Assembly: GCA_025667525.1 (NCBI GenBank)
Contig: CM046876.1
Coordinates: forward strand, 16,727,320-16,791,319
DNA length: 64,000 bases
Origin: Glebionis coronaria
Lineage: Eukaryota; Streptophyta; Magnoliopsida; Asterales; Asteraceae
Reading direction: 5' to 3'
Shown here: one piece after another, positions 1-11,215 of the stretch
Layout of the letters: each line of letters starts with the position of its first letter
Position numbering within the stretch: position 1 is the stretch's first letter
Notes under the pieces: generated by a model
Databases searched by the model: none
Told to the model about the DNA's origin: nothing
The model's input: only the letters and a program-made list of their open reading frames with translations
Made by a program: the position numbers and the translations under genes

Positions 1-562
1 TTAACAATTTTTGAATCAATAAAACATAACCATAAATTAACAAAAATAAAATTCTACTTAGGACAAAATTTATGAATCAAAAACTAATTAGATTTAATAT
101 ATAAACTAAAAAATTAAAAGATACGAATTACAAAATACGAGAATGGATATACGAATGCGGCGCATATATCTTTTCAATTGTTGTTGTTGTTCATACGTTA
201 CAAAAGAAAAAAAATAAAATAAAATGAAATAGAAATAAAAAGATATGAAAAGAATCATTTGTGACGGGCTTTTTACTCTTTAAGGGCTAGTGGTTTATTT
301 TGAATTTTTATATTATGTTAGGTACAATTATTTTATGGGCTCGATTTGTTGGGCGTTTTGGGCCTATAATCTTAAGTCTAATGGGTTTGGCTTTTTGAAT
401 ATTTTCGGACTTCAATAATTTTTAGTAAATTTTCGAGATCTCGTAGTTTTTTCTTTTAAATTTTCTCGACGCTCCAGATAAAAGTACTTGAAATATAAAA
501 CAACAAAAATACACGATATATTGCTATACATTAAGCCGAAAATCAGTGATTTTAACATTAAA
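1..562. other. AT-rich flank left of element A
   Basis: No open frame, RNA gene or terminal repeat recognised. It is the insertion site of element A: its last five bases, 558-562 (TTAAA), recur at 37414-37418 just after the 3' LTR of A. Confidence 0.6.
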
Positions 563-1341
563 TGTAAAACCCGTATTTAAAATCTTCGAATATTAAATAC
601 GCGTAGTCTCAGCTCTAAATTTAATTAAACGTAAACAGTAAATACGCAGTCACAGTTTATTTAAATACTATAACAAAATAATTATTCATAAAATAATTAT
701 TTAGTCTCAGAAAATATTACATATTTATTATTTATTATACAGAAATAATTAAACGTTAACAGTAATTACGCACTCAGTATTATTTAAATATTACAAAAGA
801 TAATTACTCATAAAATTATTATAAATATTCAGAAGAACACGACGAGCGTATTCCGTATGTACTATTTATTCACAGAAGAGTATTACGTTTTCAGAAAATT
901 AAAACACGAGGAATATAAATATGTTACGAGATGATTTACAAGTGCCAAAAACCAAACGAGAACACGTATACATTGAAGGGTGGCATTTGGACTATTTAAC
1001 AAAGAAAGAAACTTGGGCTTTTGGCCCAGCCCGGTTTACAACTAAACACAGGAAACACAAAAGTGTCCTCTCCCATTTCACATTCACGAAACAAAAAAAA
1101 CCTAGGATTTAGACCCCTAGTGTGGCCGCCGGTTACAACACAAAGAAAAGGAGGTTTCAAGATTGTTTTACAGCCTTAATTCGTATGTGTTCGTCTCTCA
1201 TTACCAATCCTACAACGGTAATCGTTCTCTTTTTTTTGAGTATACCACGAATTAATGATTCGATCTAAGAAGAAAAAGGAGTTTATGTTTATAATCTTGA
1301 AATAAAAGAAGAAGGGGATCGGTTTTGGAGGCTGCACGCAA

Positions 1342-1481
1342 ACCGAGACACCACCATGTCTCGGTGGTGCCTCTTTCTTTGGTCGGCCGAGAACAGCAAC
1401 CCCAACCGGGGGGTCTGTTTTGTTGAGAATGGGGCATCGGGTGTGTTGTGGTTTAAGAAACCGAGACCAAGAGGTCTCGGT
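1342..1481. repeat. Pair of CCGAGAC hairpins inside the element A LTR
   Basis: Two inverted repeats share the same arm core. At 1342-1365 ACCGAGACA pairs with TGTCTCGGT around a 6-base loop. At 1460-1481 ACCGAGACC pairs with GGTCTCGGT around the loop AAGA. The second is preserved exactly in the 3' LTR (35517-35538); the first has one arm change there. The segment is markedly more GC-rich than its surroundings. Confidence 0.7.
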
Positions 1482-2723
1482 GGCCTCGGTCCCTGCCCAG
1501 CCGTGACCCACACAGGGGCGGCTAGGGCTGTGTTCGACCCTAAAGCTGTCAAAAATAACCATTCGGGTGTAAGCGGTTAAAGGGGGGTGTTTGGGACTGT
1601 CTAAACAGTGGGAAACACACGAGATCAGTGGGAAAATAATAGAGGGCAGTGGGAAAGGATTTGGACAGAAAAATAACAAGTTTAAATAAGATTAGCGACG
1701 CTAATTTCTATCGCAGATTCGTTTATGACAGTTTCTATGACAGCTTTTAGTCACACTGTTTTTAGTGACTTATATTTCTGTCACTAAATCAAATAGGCAG
1801 ATTTTATATTTTGTTGAATTGTTTTAGTGCGACCGAGACGGGGTATCTCGGCAGACTCGGGGTTATATTAAATAATAAAAATGAAGAATTATAATTATAC
1901 CTTTTAATTACGTTATTTTAAATAAATGTTTTAATAATGTGTTTGAAAAATTAAATATAAACTAGTTTTATAAGAATTTAAAAATGGTATAATTTTATTA
2001 AATGAATTAAATTATTTTTCGAAACTTTCTTATTTAGGAAACTTTCTATTATTAGCAAGTTAATAAATATAGAAATATTATAACGTCAGAACACGTGTTC
2101 TACCGTAACTAATAATAGAACAGCAATACGTTAATCAGAAATAGTAGAACATTCAGACTTATCAGTTTATATATTAACAGTATTACAAGGATAAATAAAT
2201 TAGCTAAGTACAATTGAGAAATAAAATAAACGAATATCAGTTAACTTATTTTCGCGTCCGTTATTTCTGTAGTATTTGTAAAGTCGGAGTAGATCTTTCA
2301 GCTTAAGTTCTTATTTCATTACTGGACACGAGGTACGGATTTCCCGTCCTTCAGTAAGGACTTCCATTCCTATACATGATTAGGATTCCCCATCTACAGC
2401 CAAATGTTTCCCCAGTATATGGTATAAATTATCAGAAATTATGTAAATAACTAAGATATTGCCTGAGCCTTCTATACAAGCATGACCAGTTAGTTGTACT
2501 AGTTACGGAGGTACCGTAACCATAACACTTGAGACACCAGTGTCGTGAGTCACCTACAGGAGAGTGATATCATGCAGCGCCCCACTCAGCTCAGCTTGGC
2601 CATTTAATCAGTATTATTAGTGGGACGTATAGATGCATCCTAGGTTTATCAGTTTACCGTTATCAGGTAAATGTGGTGTGTGCTCTACATCCTTCACATT
2701 GGAGCTGATCCCTCCACCCAACA

Positions 2724-2794
2724 CAGTATTTAGAGGTCACCCCTCTACAGTATTTAGAGGTCACCCATCTACCGCACGAGGAGGTCACCCCTCT
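2724..2794. repeat. Short tandem repeat in the element A 5' LTR
   Basis: Three degenerate copies of a unit containing GAGGTCACCCCTCTAC. The 3' LTR has only two, so a unit was gained or lost after insertion and accounts for much of the length difference between the two LTRs. Confidence 0.75.
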
Positions 2795-3367
2795 ATTTAT
2801 TCATGCAGCAGTTGTTACAGCACATGACCTATATAAGCTCTTGGCAATTAAGATACAGTAAATGCATGTTTTTTCAGATTTAACAGATAACAGTTCAACT
2901 TTATTATTTATAAATCAGACTTTACAGATTATACACAGATTTCTGCTGCAACTTTACTTATTAGTCTTACAGCATTAGTATTTTAGCATCTACTTCATTT
3001 CAGTAATTCCTTATCATGCTTTATATCCGTTCACTGGGCGTTATGCTCAGCCGTAGTTCCTTTCATGTTCTAACGGCAGGTACACGAGGACGCTCTTAGG
3101 ATTCTGAGAGCATGTGCATTTGGATGGAAGCTATCCAGACTTCTTACTTTATGCACTTCTTACATTATTCTGCTTATTTGGACATTGTTTAGTCCTTTCC
3201 TTCAGTATTTTATTTTTCATGTTTTGAGCTTATGTTTGGATTACCGATGTTTGATTTCAGTATTTCCTTTATGGTCAGTTAATGTTTTAGGACATTTACC
3301 TTATGCTTTGATGACACGCCATAAATACACGTAATGGTCCACTTATCCAAGTGGGGTGTTACAATTG

Positions 3368-3385
3368 TCGTATCAGAGCCTGGTT
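3368..3385 (+). other. Primer binding site of element A (initiator-Met tRNA type)
   Basis: TCGTATCAGAGCCTGGTT starts five bases after the LTR end. Known plant iMet sites begin TGGTATCAGAGC, so one core base differs here. Confidence 0.8.
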
Positions 3386-3678
3386 CGACCTGTAGGCTCT
3401 AAAACGTGACCTGTGACTATTGGGTAGTCACCAGGAACTTCCCATTTCGAGCTATTATCTTTCATGTTTCTCATGCAGTTATCAGTCGGTTTTCTTCGTT
3501 CATCAGTCAGTTTTCTTAAAATTTGACTAAGTAAAAGGTTGGTACAAGACTGGCCATATTTAGTCGCATGTGCTTTTCACTCGAAATTTTTGTATTGATG
3601 AACCGAATCATAGGCATTCATCCTTACTCATGTCAGATTTATGTTTTCAGTCAATTATTACTTAGTGAACTAGCCCAT
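3386..3678 (+). other. Element A interior, first fragment
   Basis: Leader sequence after the PBS with no coding capacity. It ends with CCCAT (3674-3678), the target duplicated on insertion of element B. Confidence 0.75.
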
Positions 3679-4121
3679 TGATAGGTGTGTAAACACCCAT
3701 CCTTTTACCACTTCATTCTGGCTAAAACAAGACCAAAACGCGTATTTAATATCATTTGTTTGGAATTATGCGTGGTTTTTGTGTTTATTATGTTTTCAGA
3801 GCCAACCGGATGAATATTGGAGAAAACATGGGATTGCACGGGATTTATCGAAGAAAAAGACTCAAGATGAAGTCTATTGTCCAAGAGATGCAAAAGATTT
3901 GAAGTCACTGGGCCTATTCGAAGATTTATCGAAGAAAAGGACCAAAGATGGAAGATTTACATAAGTCGAAGAAACTCAAGTCTATTAAACGAAGAAATAA
4001 AGACGAGTTGAATTTAATCGACGACAAATCCCGAATCAGAATCGAAAACGTCAACTTTTCTGAAAAGACGAGAAGACAAGAAGAACGGGAGAAAGCCCAC
4101 TCACCAACCAAAGGGAACACC

Positions 4122-4130
4122 TATATAAAG
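4122..4130 (+). promoter_or_regulatory. TATA box in the element B 5' LTR
   Basis: TATATAAAG lies between short inverted arms (GGGAAC upstream, GTTCCC downstream), with a pyrimidine-rich stretch following, as expected for a start of transcription. The same block recurs in the 3' LTR near 13568. Confidence 0.65.
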
Positions 4131-4546
4131 GGTTCCCCTCACACTTTTCATTCAGTTTTTTAGTTTTTCTTCTCCCCTCTTTTTTTCCCTTTCTGTTCGT
4201 AGGTTTCACCAACACCACTAGGGTGTTTGGTGATTTTGATTCTTGTTTTTCAATCTTGTAATTTAATCTTTATCTTTTGTTTGTTAAAACCTTAATCATT
4301 CAATATATCAATCTTTCCATTTCATCTTGTTCATCTTCATCTATTTGGTTAAAAGTTAAAGTTCTTATTTGGTTGATTTGATCTTCAAGAGTTGTTGGGT
4401 TTTATGTTTTTATTGATGGGATTTGTTGTTATTGGTTAGTTTATGATTCGTGTTAGTTTTGTTTAAGTTTTTGGTTAGAAATTTGGTGATTTTTGGCTTA
4501 AAACGTATTCCCCTGTTTTTCTGAGATATTACTGTTCTGGAGTTTC

Positions 4547-5041
4547 CAAAGTTTCGGATGAACTAAAAGTTCCGGATGAACATAAAGTTCCGGATGAACA
4601 CAAACTTCCGGATGAACACAAACTTCCGGATGAACAAATAGTTCCGGATGAATGTTATTTTCAAAAGTTCCGAGTGAAAGTATTTTTTAAAGTTCCGAAT
4701 AAATTTCCTTTCAAAAAGTTCCGAATGAATTTCCTTTCAAAAAGTTCCGAATGAGTTTTTAAAGTTCCGAATCAGTTTGTTTTAAAAAGTTCCGGATCAA
4801 ACTTCCGAATTAAGTTCCGACCCAAGTTCCGGATAAACTTCCGGATAAACTTCCGAACGAAAGTTCCGGATAAACTTCCGAACCAACTTCCGAATTAACT
4901 TCCGGATCAAAGTTCCGAGTGAAGGTTCCGAGTAAAGTTCCGAGTGAAGGTTCCGAGTAAAGTTCCGAATGAAGTTCCGGATCAAACTTCCGAATCAAGG
5001 AGTTCCAGATCAAGTGAAAGGCAGAAACTTCCGAATCAACC
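4547..5041. repeat. Degenerate TTCCGGA/TTCCGAA array in the B LTR
   Basis: About 35 imperfect units of the form AAGTTCCGGATGAAC, AAACTTCCGAACGAA and similar, spaced about 13-30 bases. The 3' LTR copy (about 13991-14452) lacks at least two unit-sized pieces, so the array changes length between LTRs. Alternating TTC and GAA blocks resemble heat-shock elements in composition; any promoter function is inference. Confidence 0.8.
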
Positions 5042-5303
5042 TTCTTTTGAGTATTTCGAATCTAGATAAGTGTTATTTACTGTTTCTTCATTTTATACTT
5101 CCATTTTAATTCAAGTTTTATTAATTGCTATTAAATTCATTGCTTTTGATTTAAGTTTACATTTTCAAGCATTTAAACCTTTAGTAGAATAGAAAACCAC
5201 TCCCTTTTTTAGTAACCAAGAACAATCATTCCACTTAGAACCGAGATCAATTCGAGAGGATATCGAGAGAATCTAGAACCCAGTGCAAATTTCAAATATC
5301 AAA

Positions 5304-5318
5304 TGGCGCCGCTGCCGG
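5304..5318 (+). other. Primer binding site of element B (tRNA-Asp type)
   Basis: TGGCGCCGCTGCCGG begins two bases after the 5' LTR. It differs by one base from the usual Athila site complementary to the 3' end of tRNA-Asp. Confidence 0.85.
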
Positions 5319-5525
5319 CTCTTCTCGTTAAGATCAACAGTTTTTTGTGAGAACTTGGATTTTGGGATCCGTTCCCCGTGAACGTTACTTTTTAATAAAA
5401 ATTTTCAAAAACACAAAAAAAAATATAAATTTTTCAAAAATCCTAAAAATTAAAAAACATAAAAAACATAAAAAACCAAAAATATTTTTGCTTTGTTTTT
5501 TCCTTGTTAGTTCTTTTGCAGGTGT

Positions 5526-8500
5526 ATGCGCACTCGATCAACGTCTTATCAAGAGCCCGAGCCTCTCGATAACTTAGACATGGCCGGTGTACAAAACAAC
5601 AACAACATACCACCTCAAAACAACAATAATAACAACAACAACCCACCTTTCAATAACATGAATAATAACAACAACAATGAGCCTCTACCGGATAATCGCC
5701 CAATGATTGAACTTCTGCAAGCTCATGTAGATGGCAACACTGATCCAATTGTTATACCAGCGATTGCAGCCAACAATTTTGAGCTCAAATCCGGTTTTAT
5801 CTAGATGGTCTCTGCTCAACCATTCTTGGGGCGTACCATTGATGATCCACATGACCACATCAAGAGATTCTTGCAACTCACCAATACGGTCAAATTCAAT
5901 GGTGTTCCACAAGAGGTAATCAGGTTACAACTTTTTCCCTTTTCTTTAGAGAGACAAGCCCGGCATTGGCTTGCTAAGGAACCGCCACAGAGTATTCTCT
6001 CGTGGACGGATTTGGAGACCAAGTTTATTAATTACTTTTTCCCACCCTCTCGTACTACCGCTTTGCGGAATGAAATCATAAATTTTGAACAAAAGTACGA
6101 TGAGTCGTTTAGTGAATCTTGGGACCGTTTCAAAGACCTTTTGAGAAAATGCCCACAACATGGTTTTACCAAAGTGCACCAAATTAACACTTTTTATAAT
6201 GGTTTAAGCATGAATGACCAAGATTCACTAAACAGTGCCTCGGGGGGTAATCTTTTGGCTAAAACTTCCAATGCTGCTTGGGATATCATTTAGAATAAGT
6301 CTCGTGTGCAAACCAAGAGTGTGAGGAACAATGTTGCTAGTGCTAGTACTAGTGACAGCGATAAGCGACTTGACAAAATCACTACGCTTCTTGAATCGCT
6401 TGCTACCCAAACCGCCAGCAACACCAACAGCATCAACGCTAGAAACGCTAAAGACGCTCAAGTCAATGCTGTTAGCCAACCATGCGAGATATGCGGGGGT
6501 CCTCACTCTTACACCACTTGTACTGCCACCCAAGACTACCCTTCTGAAAATGTGAATGCAGCTTATGGCACCTATCCTCAACCTGCTTATCAAGCTAGAC
6601 CTCAAGGTGACCGTAATTTGCTTAGCTACCGCTCCAACAACTACCTCTCACCACCTGGTTTTCCTCCAAACAACCCAAACCAACAACAAAACCTCAATCG
6701 CCCTCCTCAACAACAACAACAACCTCGTACACCATACATACCACCTCACAAACAGCAACAACCACCTCCAAGAAACAATCAAGTTTACCAGCAACCTGCT
6801 TATCAACCACCCGCATACAATGCTCCTCCCAACCAACCCACCGCTTTACACCAAGAAGTGGAAACTTACATGAGGACTAACGATGTGATTGTGGGAAATC
6901 TTCAGCGGGAAGTGCTCAATTTGAAAGCAGACCTGGTCAAACAAGGGAACGATCTGAGAGCTGATCTGCGAAACACCTTGGATAGTCAAACGAATGACTT
7001 AAAGAACATGATGGCTAGCTTCTTCCAAGGTAATCAACCCTCTTCTTCGGGTACTCTTCCGAGTAACACCGTTGCGAATCCAAGAGGGGAGATGAAAGCA
7101 ATCACCACTCGCAGTGGCAAAGGTACCAAGGAACCCGAGCTTCCTATACCTCCACCGGTGATTGTGACTAAGGAGAACGAGTCACCTGCTCCTATTCCTC
7201 ATCCTTCTCCTTCCCCAATTTCTCCGCCTCTTACTTCTACCCCTCCTCCACCCAAGGATGTGAGTGATCCTTCGATCCCAAAGCCTTCCTCTACTTCCAA
7301 TATACCTTATCCATCTAGGTTGAGGAAAGAGAAGCTCAAAAGCAAGGATGATATTCAGGTTTTGAACTTTCTTAAAATGTTAAAACAATTGAATTTCAAT
7401 ATCTCCTTCGCTGAGGCTGTCGCTCACATGCCCAAGTATGCGAAAATGTTTAAAGATCTTCTGAGTGACAAGGAAAAGCTTCTTGATATTGCCAACACCC
7501 AACTTAATGAGAATTGCTCTGCAGTGCTCTTAAGGAAATTGCCAACCAAGCTTGGTGATCCGGGTCGTTTCTTAATCCCTTTCAATTTCCCGGGAGTAGA
7601 GAATTGCATGGCCCTAGCCGATCTAGGTGCCAGTATTAATCTAATGCCTCTAAGCGTTTGGAAGCAATTATCTCTCCCTGAGCTAGTCCCCACCAAAATG
7701 ACTTTGGAATTAGCTAACCGTACGGTTGCTTATCCAGTGGGGATAGCCGAAGACGTCTTTGTAGGAGTCGACAAATTCACTTTTCCTGCCGATTTCGTCG
7801 TCGTCGACTACCAGATGGACCCTCGTGTTCCTTTGATCGTGGGTCGTCCATTCCTGAGGACCGGTCGCACTCTTATCGATGTTGAAGCCGGTGAGCTTAT
7901 TATGAGAGTGGGTGACGATAAAATCGTTTTCAACATGGGAAAGTTGTCTAAACAACTTTACTCATACGAGAGTGTTAATTGTATTGACGTTCTGGATGAG
8001 GCTTGTGAAGAACACTTCAAAGATGCTTGTAAAAGTATTCCTACCTCTCTTCCCAATGTTGAAACCGTTTCCTCTATTGATTCATCACTGTCTCTATTTG
8101 GACAAAGTGATTTGTTTTGGAACGATCTTGAAGCCACCATGGGAGATGTGAACTTAGCTAATGATAATTCTCCCACCGATGGGGATGAAGACATGCATTT
8201 CTTTGAAAACCTTCTCAACGAAGACAATCCTTCTCCTCCATCTCCCACGGTTATTGCTATCGATACTCCGACTTTGAAAACGCCTCCCGTCGAAAATCCT
8301 CCGGATTTAGAACTTAAGGAGTTGCCGCCCCATCTCGAGTATGTGTTCCTTGAAGAAGAGAAGAAGTCGCCCGTCATTATCGCGAAGGATTTGAAAGATG
8401 AAGAGAAAACTCGCCTCATCGCCGTGCTTAAAGATCATAAGAAGGCTATTGCTTGGAAAATTTCTGATATTCGCGGAATTGATCCTCACTTCTGCACACA

Positions 8501-8642
8501 CAAAATTCTCATGGAGGACGACTTTAAGCCCACAATTCAAAGCCAACGAAGGGTGAATCCAAAAATACATGAAGTCATCAAAACAGAGGTTATCAAACTT
8601 CTTGATGCGGGTATGATTTACCGTATTTCGGATTCACCATAG
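5526..8642 (+). pseudogene. gag-pol: Element B gag, protease and start of reverse transcriptase (interrupted)
   Basis: The frame starts at ATG 5526 (MRTRST...), the customary Athila gag start, after a 224-base leader. It stays in one frame to 8642 but has in-frame TAG stops at 5802, 6291 and 8640. Segment 5805-6293 is the gag capsid-like region (around HWLAKEPPQSILSW). From 6306 a zinc-knuckle-like CEIC...H...C lies at residues 60-72 of that segment, followed by a Q/N/P-rich linker. The protease active site is DLGAS, its Asp at 7620. The segment ends in the N-terminal fingers of the reverse transcriptase. Capsid and nucleocapsid package the element RNA in cytoplasmic particles; the protease matures the polyprotein. 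Breaks at three points mean no full product is expected. Confidence 0.9.
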
Positions 8643-10084
8643 GTTAGTCCAGTGCATTGTGTGCCCAAGAAGGGCGGAATAACCGTTGTTCCCAATGCAA
8701 ACAACGAGTTGATTTCTACCCGTCTCGTTACTGGGTGGAGAGTTTGTATAGACTACCGCAAACTCAATGGTGCCACGAGAAAGGATCATTTCCCCTACCT
8801 TTTATGGACCAAATGCTTGAACGTTTAGCGGGTAATGAATATTACTGCTTTCTTGATGGTTTCTCGGGTTATTTTCAAATACCCATCGATCCCCAAGATC
8901 AAGAGAAGACAACATTCACTTGTCCCTATGGCACATTTGCTTACAAAAGAATGCCTTTTGGCTTATGCAATGCCCCCGGGACTTTCCAAAGGTGCATGTT
9001 AGCTATCTTCCATGACATGGTTGAACAAACCATGGAAGTCTTCATGGATGATTTCTCGGTCTTCGGGGATTCCTTCTCTTCTTGCCTTGCCAATTTGGAA
9101 CGTATGCTTAAGTGGTGCGAAGACACTCGCCTTGTTCTGAATTGGGAAAAATGCCATTTTATGGTAAAAGAAGGCATCGTGCTAGGACACAAGATTTCCA
9201 AAGCCGGTCTTGAAGTAGACCGTGCTAAAGTCAATGTTATCGCTAAGTTGCCTCCACCTTCAACCGTGAAGGGTGTGAGAAGTTTTCTGGGTCATGCGGG
9301 TTTCTACCGTCGATTCATCAAAGATTTTACTCAAATCGCTCGCCCGATTACCCACCTCTTGGAAAAAGATACTCCTTTTATCTTTTCCAAAGAGTGTATT
9401 GAAGCCTTCAACTCGCTTAAGGATAAGCTAACTAAGGCACCCGTCTTGGTTACCCCTAATTGGGAGCTTCCCTTTGAATTGATGTGCGATGCTAGTGACT
9501 TTGCTATTGGTGCGGTTTTGGGCCAAAGAGTTAATAAACACTTCCAACCAATCCACTACGCTAGCAAGACAATGACGGGGGCTCAATTGCATTACACGAC
9601 AACCGAAAAAGAGCTTTTAGCTGTTGTCTATGCCTTTGAAAAGTTCCGCCCCTATCTTGTCCTTTCCACCACAATCGTTTACACCGATCATTCCGCGTTG
9701 AAGTACTTGTTGACAAATCAAGATTCCAAACCAAGACTTCTTCGCTGGGTTTTGCTACTCCAAGAATTTAAAATCGAAATTCGCGATAAAAAAGGAGCTG
9801 AAAACCTAGCCGTGGATCATCTCAGTAGACTTGAGGATCCTTACCAGGGGGATCATCCGAACAAAGAAATCAATGATTCTTTTCCCTTGGAGACCTTAAT
9901 GTCTATTAACTCGACTTCTGATGAAACCCCGTGGTTTGCGGACATTGCAAACTACTTGGCGGGTGGAATTCTTGTTGACGGGTTAACATCCCAGCAAAAG
10001 AAAAAGTTTTTCAAAGACATTAAGACTTACTTTTGGGATGACCCGTATCTATTCAAACAATGTGCCGACTTGATTATTCGCTGA
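8643..10084 (+). pseudogene. pol: Element B reverse transcriptase and RNase H (frameshifted)
   Basis: It continues 5526-8642. The first 150 bases stay in the old frame (CVPKKGG and [16 protein letters not shown] readable). Near the C-run at 8792-8795 the coding frame moves, consistent with a one-base loss, and runs on to a TGA at 10082. The catalytic motif FMDD is at 9041-9052; FMDD instead of YVDD is usual for this lineage. RNase H follows, with [12 protein letters not shown] from about 9485 and [11 protein letters not shown] near 9679. The protein would copy the element RNA into DNA and degrade the template. The upstream stop and the frameshift leave it unusable as it stands, although the catalytic residues survive. 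Confidence 0.92.
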
Positions 10085-11215
10085 TGTGTTGATGGACCGG
10101 CAGCTTTTGAAATTCTTGATGCTTGCCACAAAGGACCCACCGGTGGTTACTTTGGTCCCAACTACACCGCCAAAAAAGTGTTTGATTCGGGATTTTATTG
10201 GCCCACCATCTATCGTGATGCTCACGAGATGGCTAAACGTTGTGATGCCTTCCAAAAACAAGGCAAGATCACACATAAAGATGAGATGCCTCAAAATTTC
10301 ATACAAGAATGTGAAATCTTTGATGTTTGGGGTATCGACTTTAAGTGGCCATTCCCTTCATCTAAAGGAAACAAATACATCCTTGTAGCTGTTGACTACG
10401 TTTCAAAGTGGGTTGAAGCCAAAGCTTTACCTACTAATGACGCAAGGGTGGTTTGTAACCTTTTGAAATCTCTATTCGCTAGATTCGGTGTGCCTCATGC
10501 CATTATTAGTGATAGTGGGACTCATTTCTGCAATGACCAATTCGCAAGAGTCATGGCTAAGTACGGTGTAAATCATCGTCTTTCCATAGCCTACCACCCA
10601 CAAACTAATGGCCAGGCTGAAATATCCAACCGAGGATTAAAGCGAATTCTGGAAAGAACCGTGGGAGAGCATTGTGCCTCATGGGCTGATAAACTTGATG
10701 CTGCTTTGTGGGCTTTTCGTACTGCATACAAGACTCCGATTGGTTGTACACCATATCGTCTCGTGTACGGGAAAGCGTGCCACCTCCCCATTGAGTTGGA
10801 GCACAAGGCTTACTGGGCCTTGAAGTGGGCTAATTTTGATATCAACAAAGCCGGTGACCTACGCAAGATCCTACTCAATGAGCTGAATGAACTCCGTAAT
10901 GAGGCTTATGAAAATTCTTTGATCTATAAGGAAAAGACTAAGCTCATTCACGACTCCAAGATTAAAAACCGAGTGTTCCATGTTGGAGACAAAGTGTTAC
11001 TCTTTAACTCTCGGTTGAAAATCTTTTCGGGCAAGTTGAAATCTCGTTGGTCCGGCCCATTCACCATTGCCCAAATTTTTCCATATGGTACTCTCGAGCT
11101 CGCTCAACCTAATGGACCTAATTTTAAGGTGAATGGCCAACGAGTGAAGTTGTACTTTGGTGAGGACGTCTCTCAGGAGATGATTCCATCCCTCACCACG
11201 TTCCCCATGAACTAA
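10085..11215 (+). pseudogene. pol: Element B integrase
   Basis: It lies in the same frame as the RT segment but is separated by the TGA at 10082-10084. The catalytic triad is complete: Asp at 10337 (WGIDF), Asp at 10511 (ISDSG) and Glu at 10619, giving D-x57-D-x35-E. The N-terminal HHCC zinc site looks damaged: the usual second His is Tyr (GGYFG) and the final CxxC reads CDAF. A C-terminal region with [15 protein letters not shown] and LKSRWSGPF is the GPY-type domain of gypsy integrases. It would insert the cDNA into the nuclear genome. It ends with TAA at 11213. Confidence 0.92.

Larger units (their letters stand above)
563..3363 (+). repeat. 5' LTR of element A
   Basis: It is 2801 bp, TG...CA, matching 34626-37413 end to end. 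It contains several short open frames that I do not consider genes. Two perfect 9-bp-arm hairpins sit at 1342-1365 and 1460-1481, and a short tandem repeat at 2724-2794. No clear TATA box was found. Confidence 0.92.
3679..5301 (+). repeat. 5' LTR of element B
   Basis: It is 1623 bp, TG...CA, with a likely core promoter at 4122-4130 and a degenerate TTCCGGA array at 4547-5041 that makes up almost a third of its length. It is near-identical to 13123-14714. Confidence 0.94.

Noticed and set aside
921..1112. 63-codon open frame, repeated at 34981-35172
   Set aside because: It lies in both LTRs of A, has no recognisable motif, and its repetition follows from the LTR duplication rather than from protein selection.
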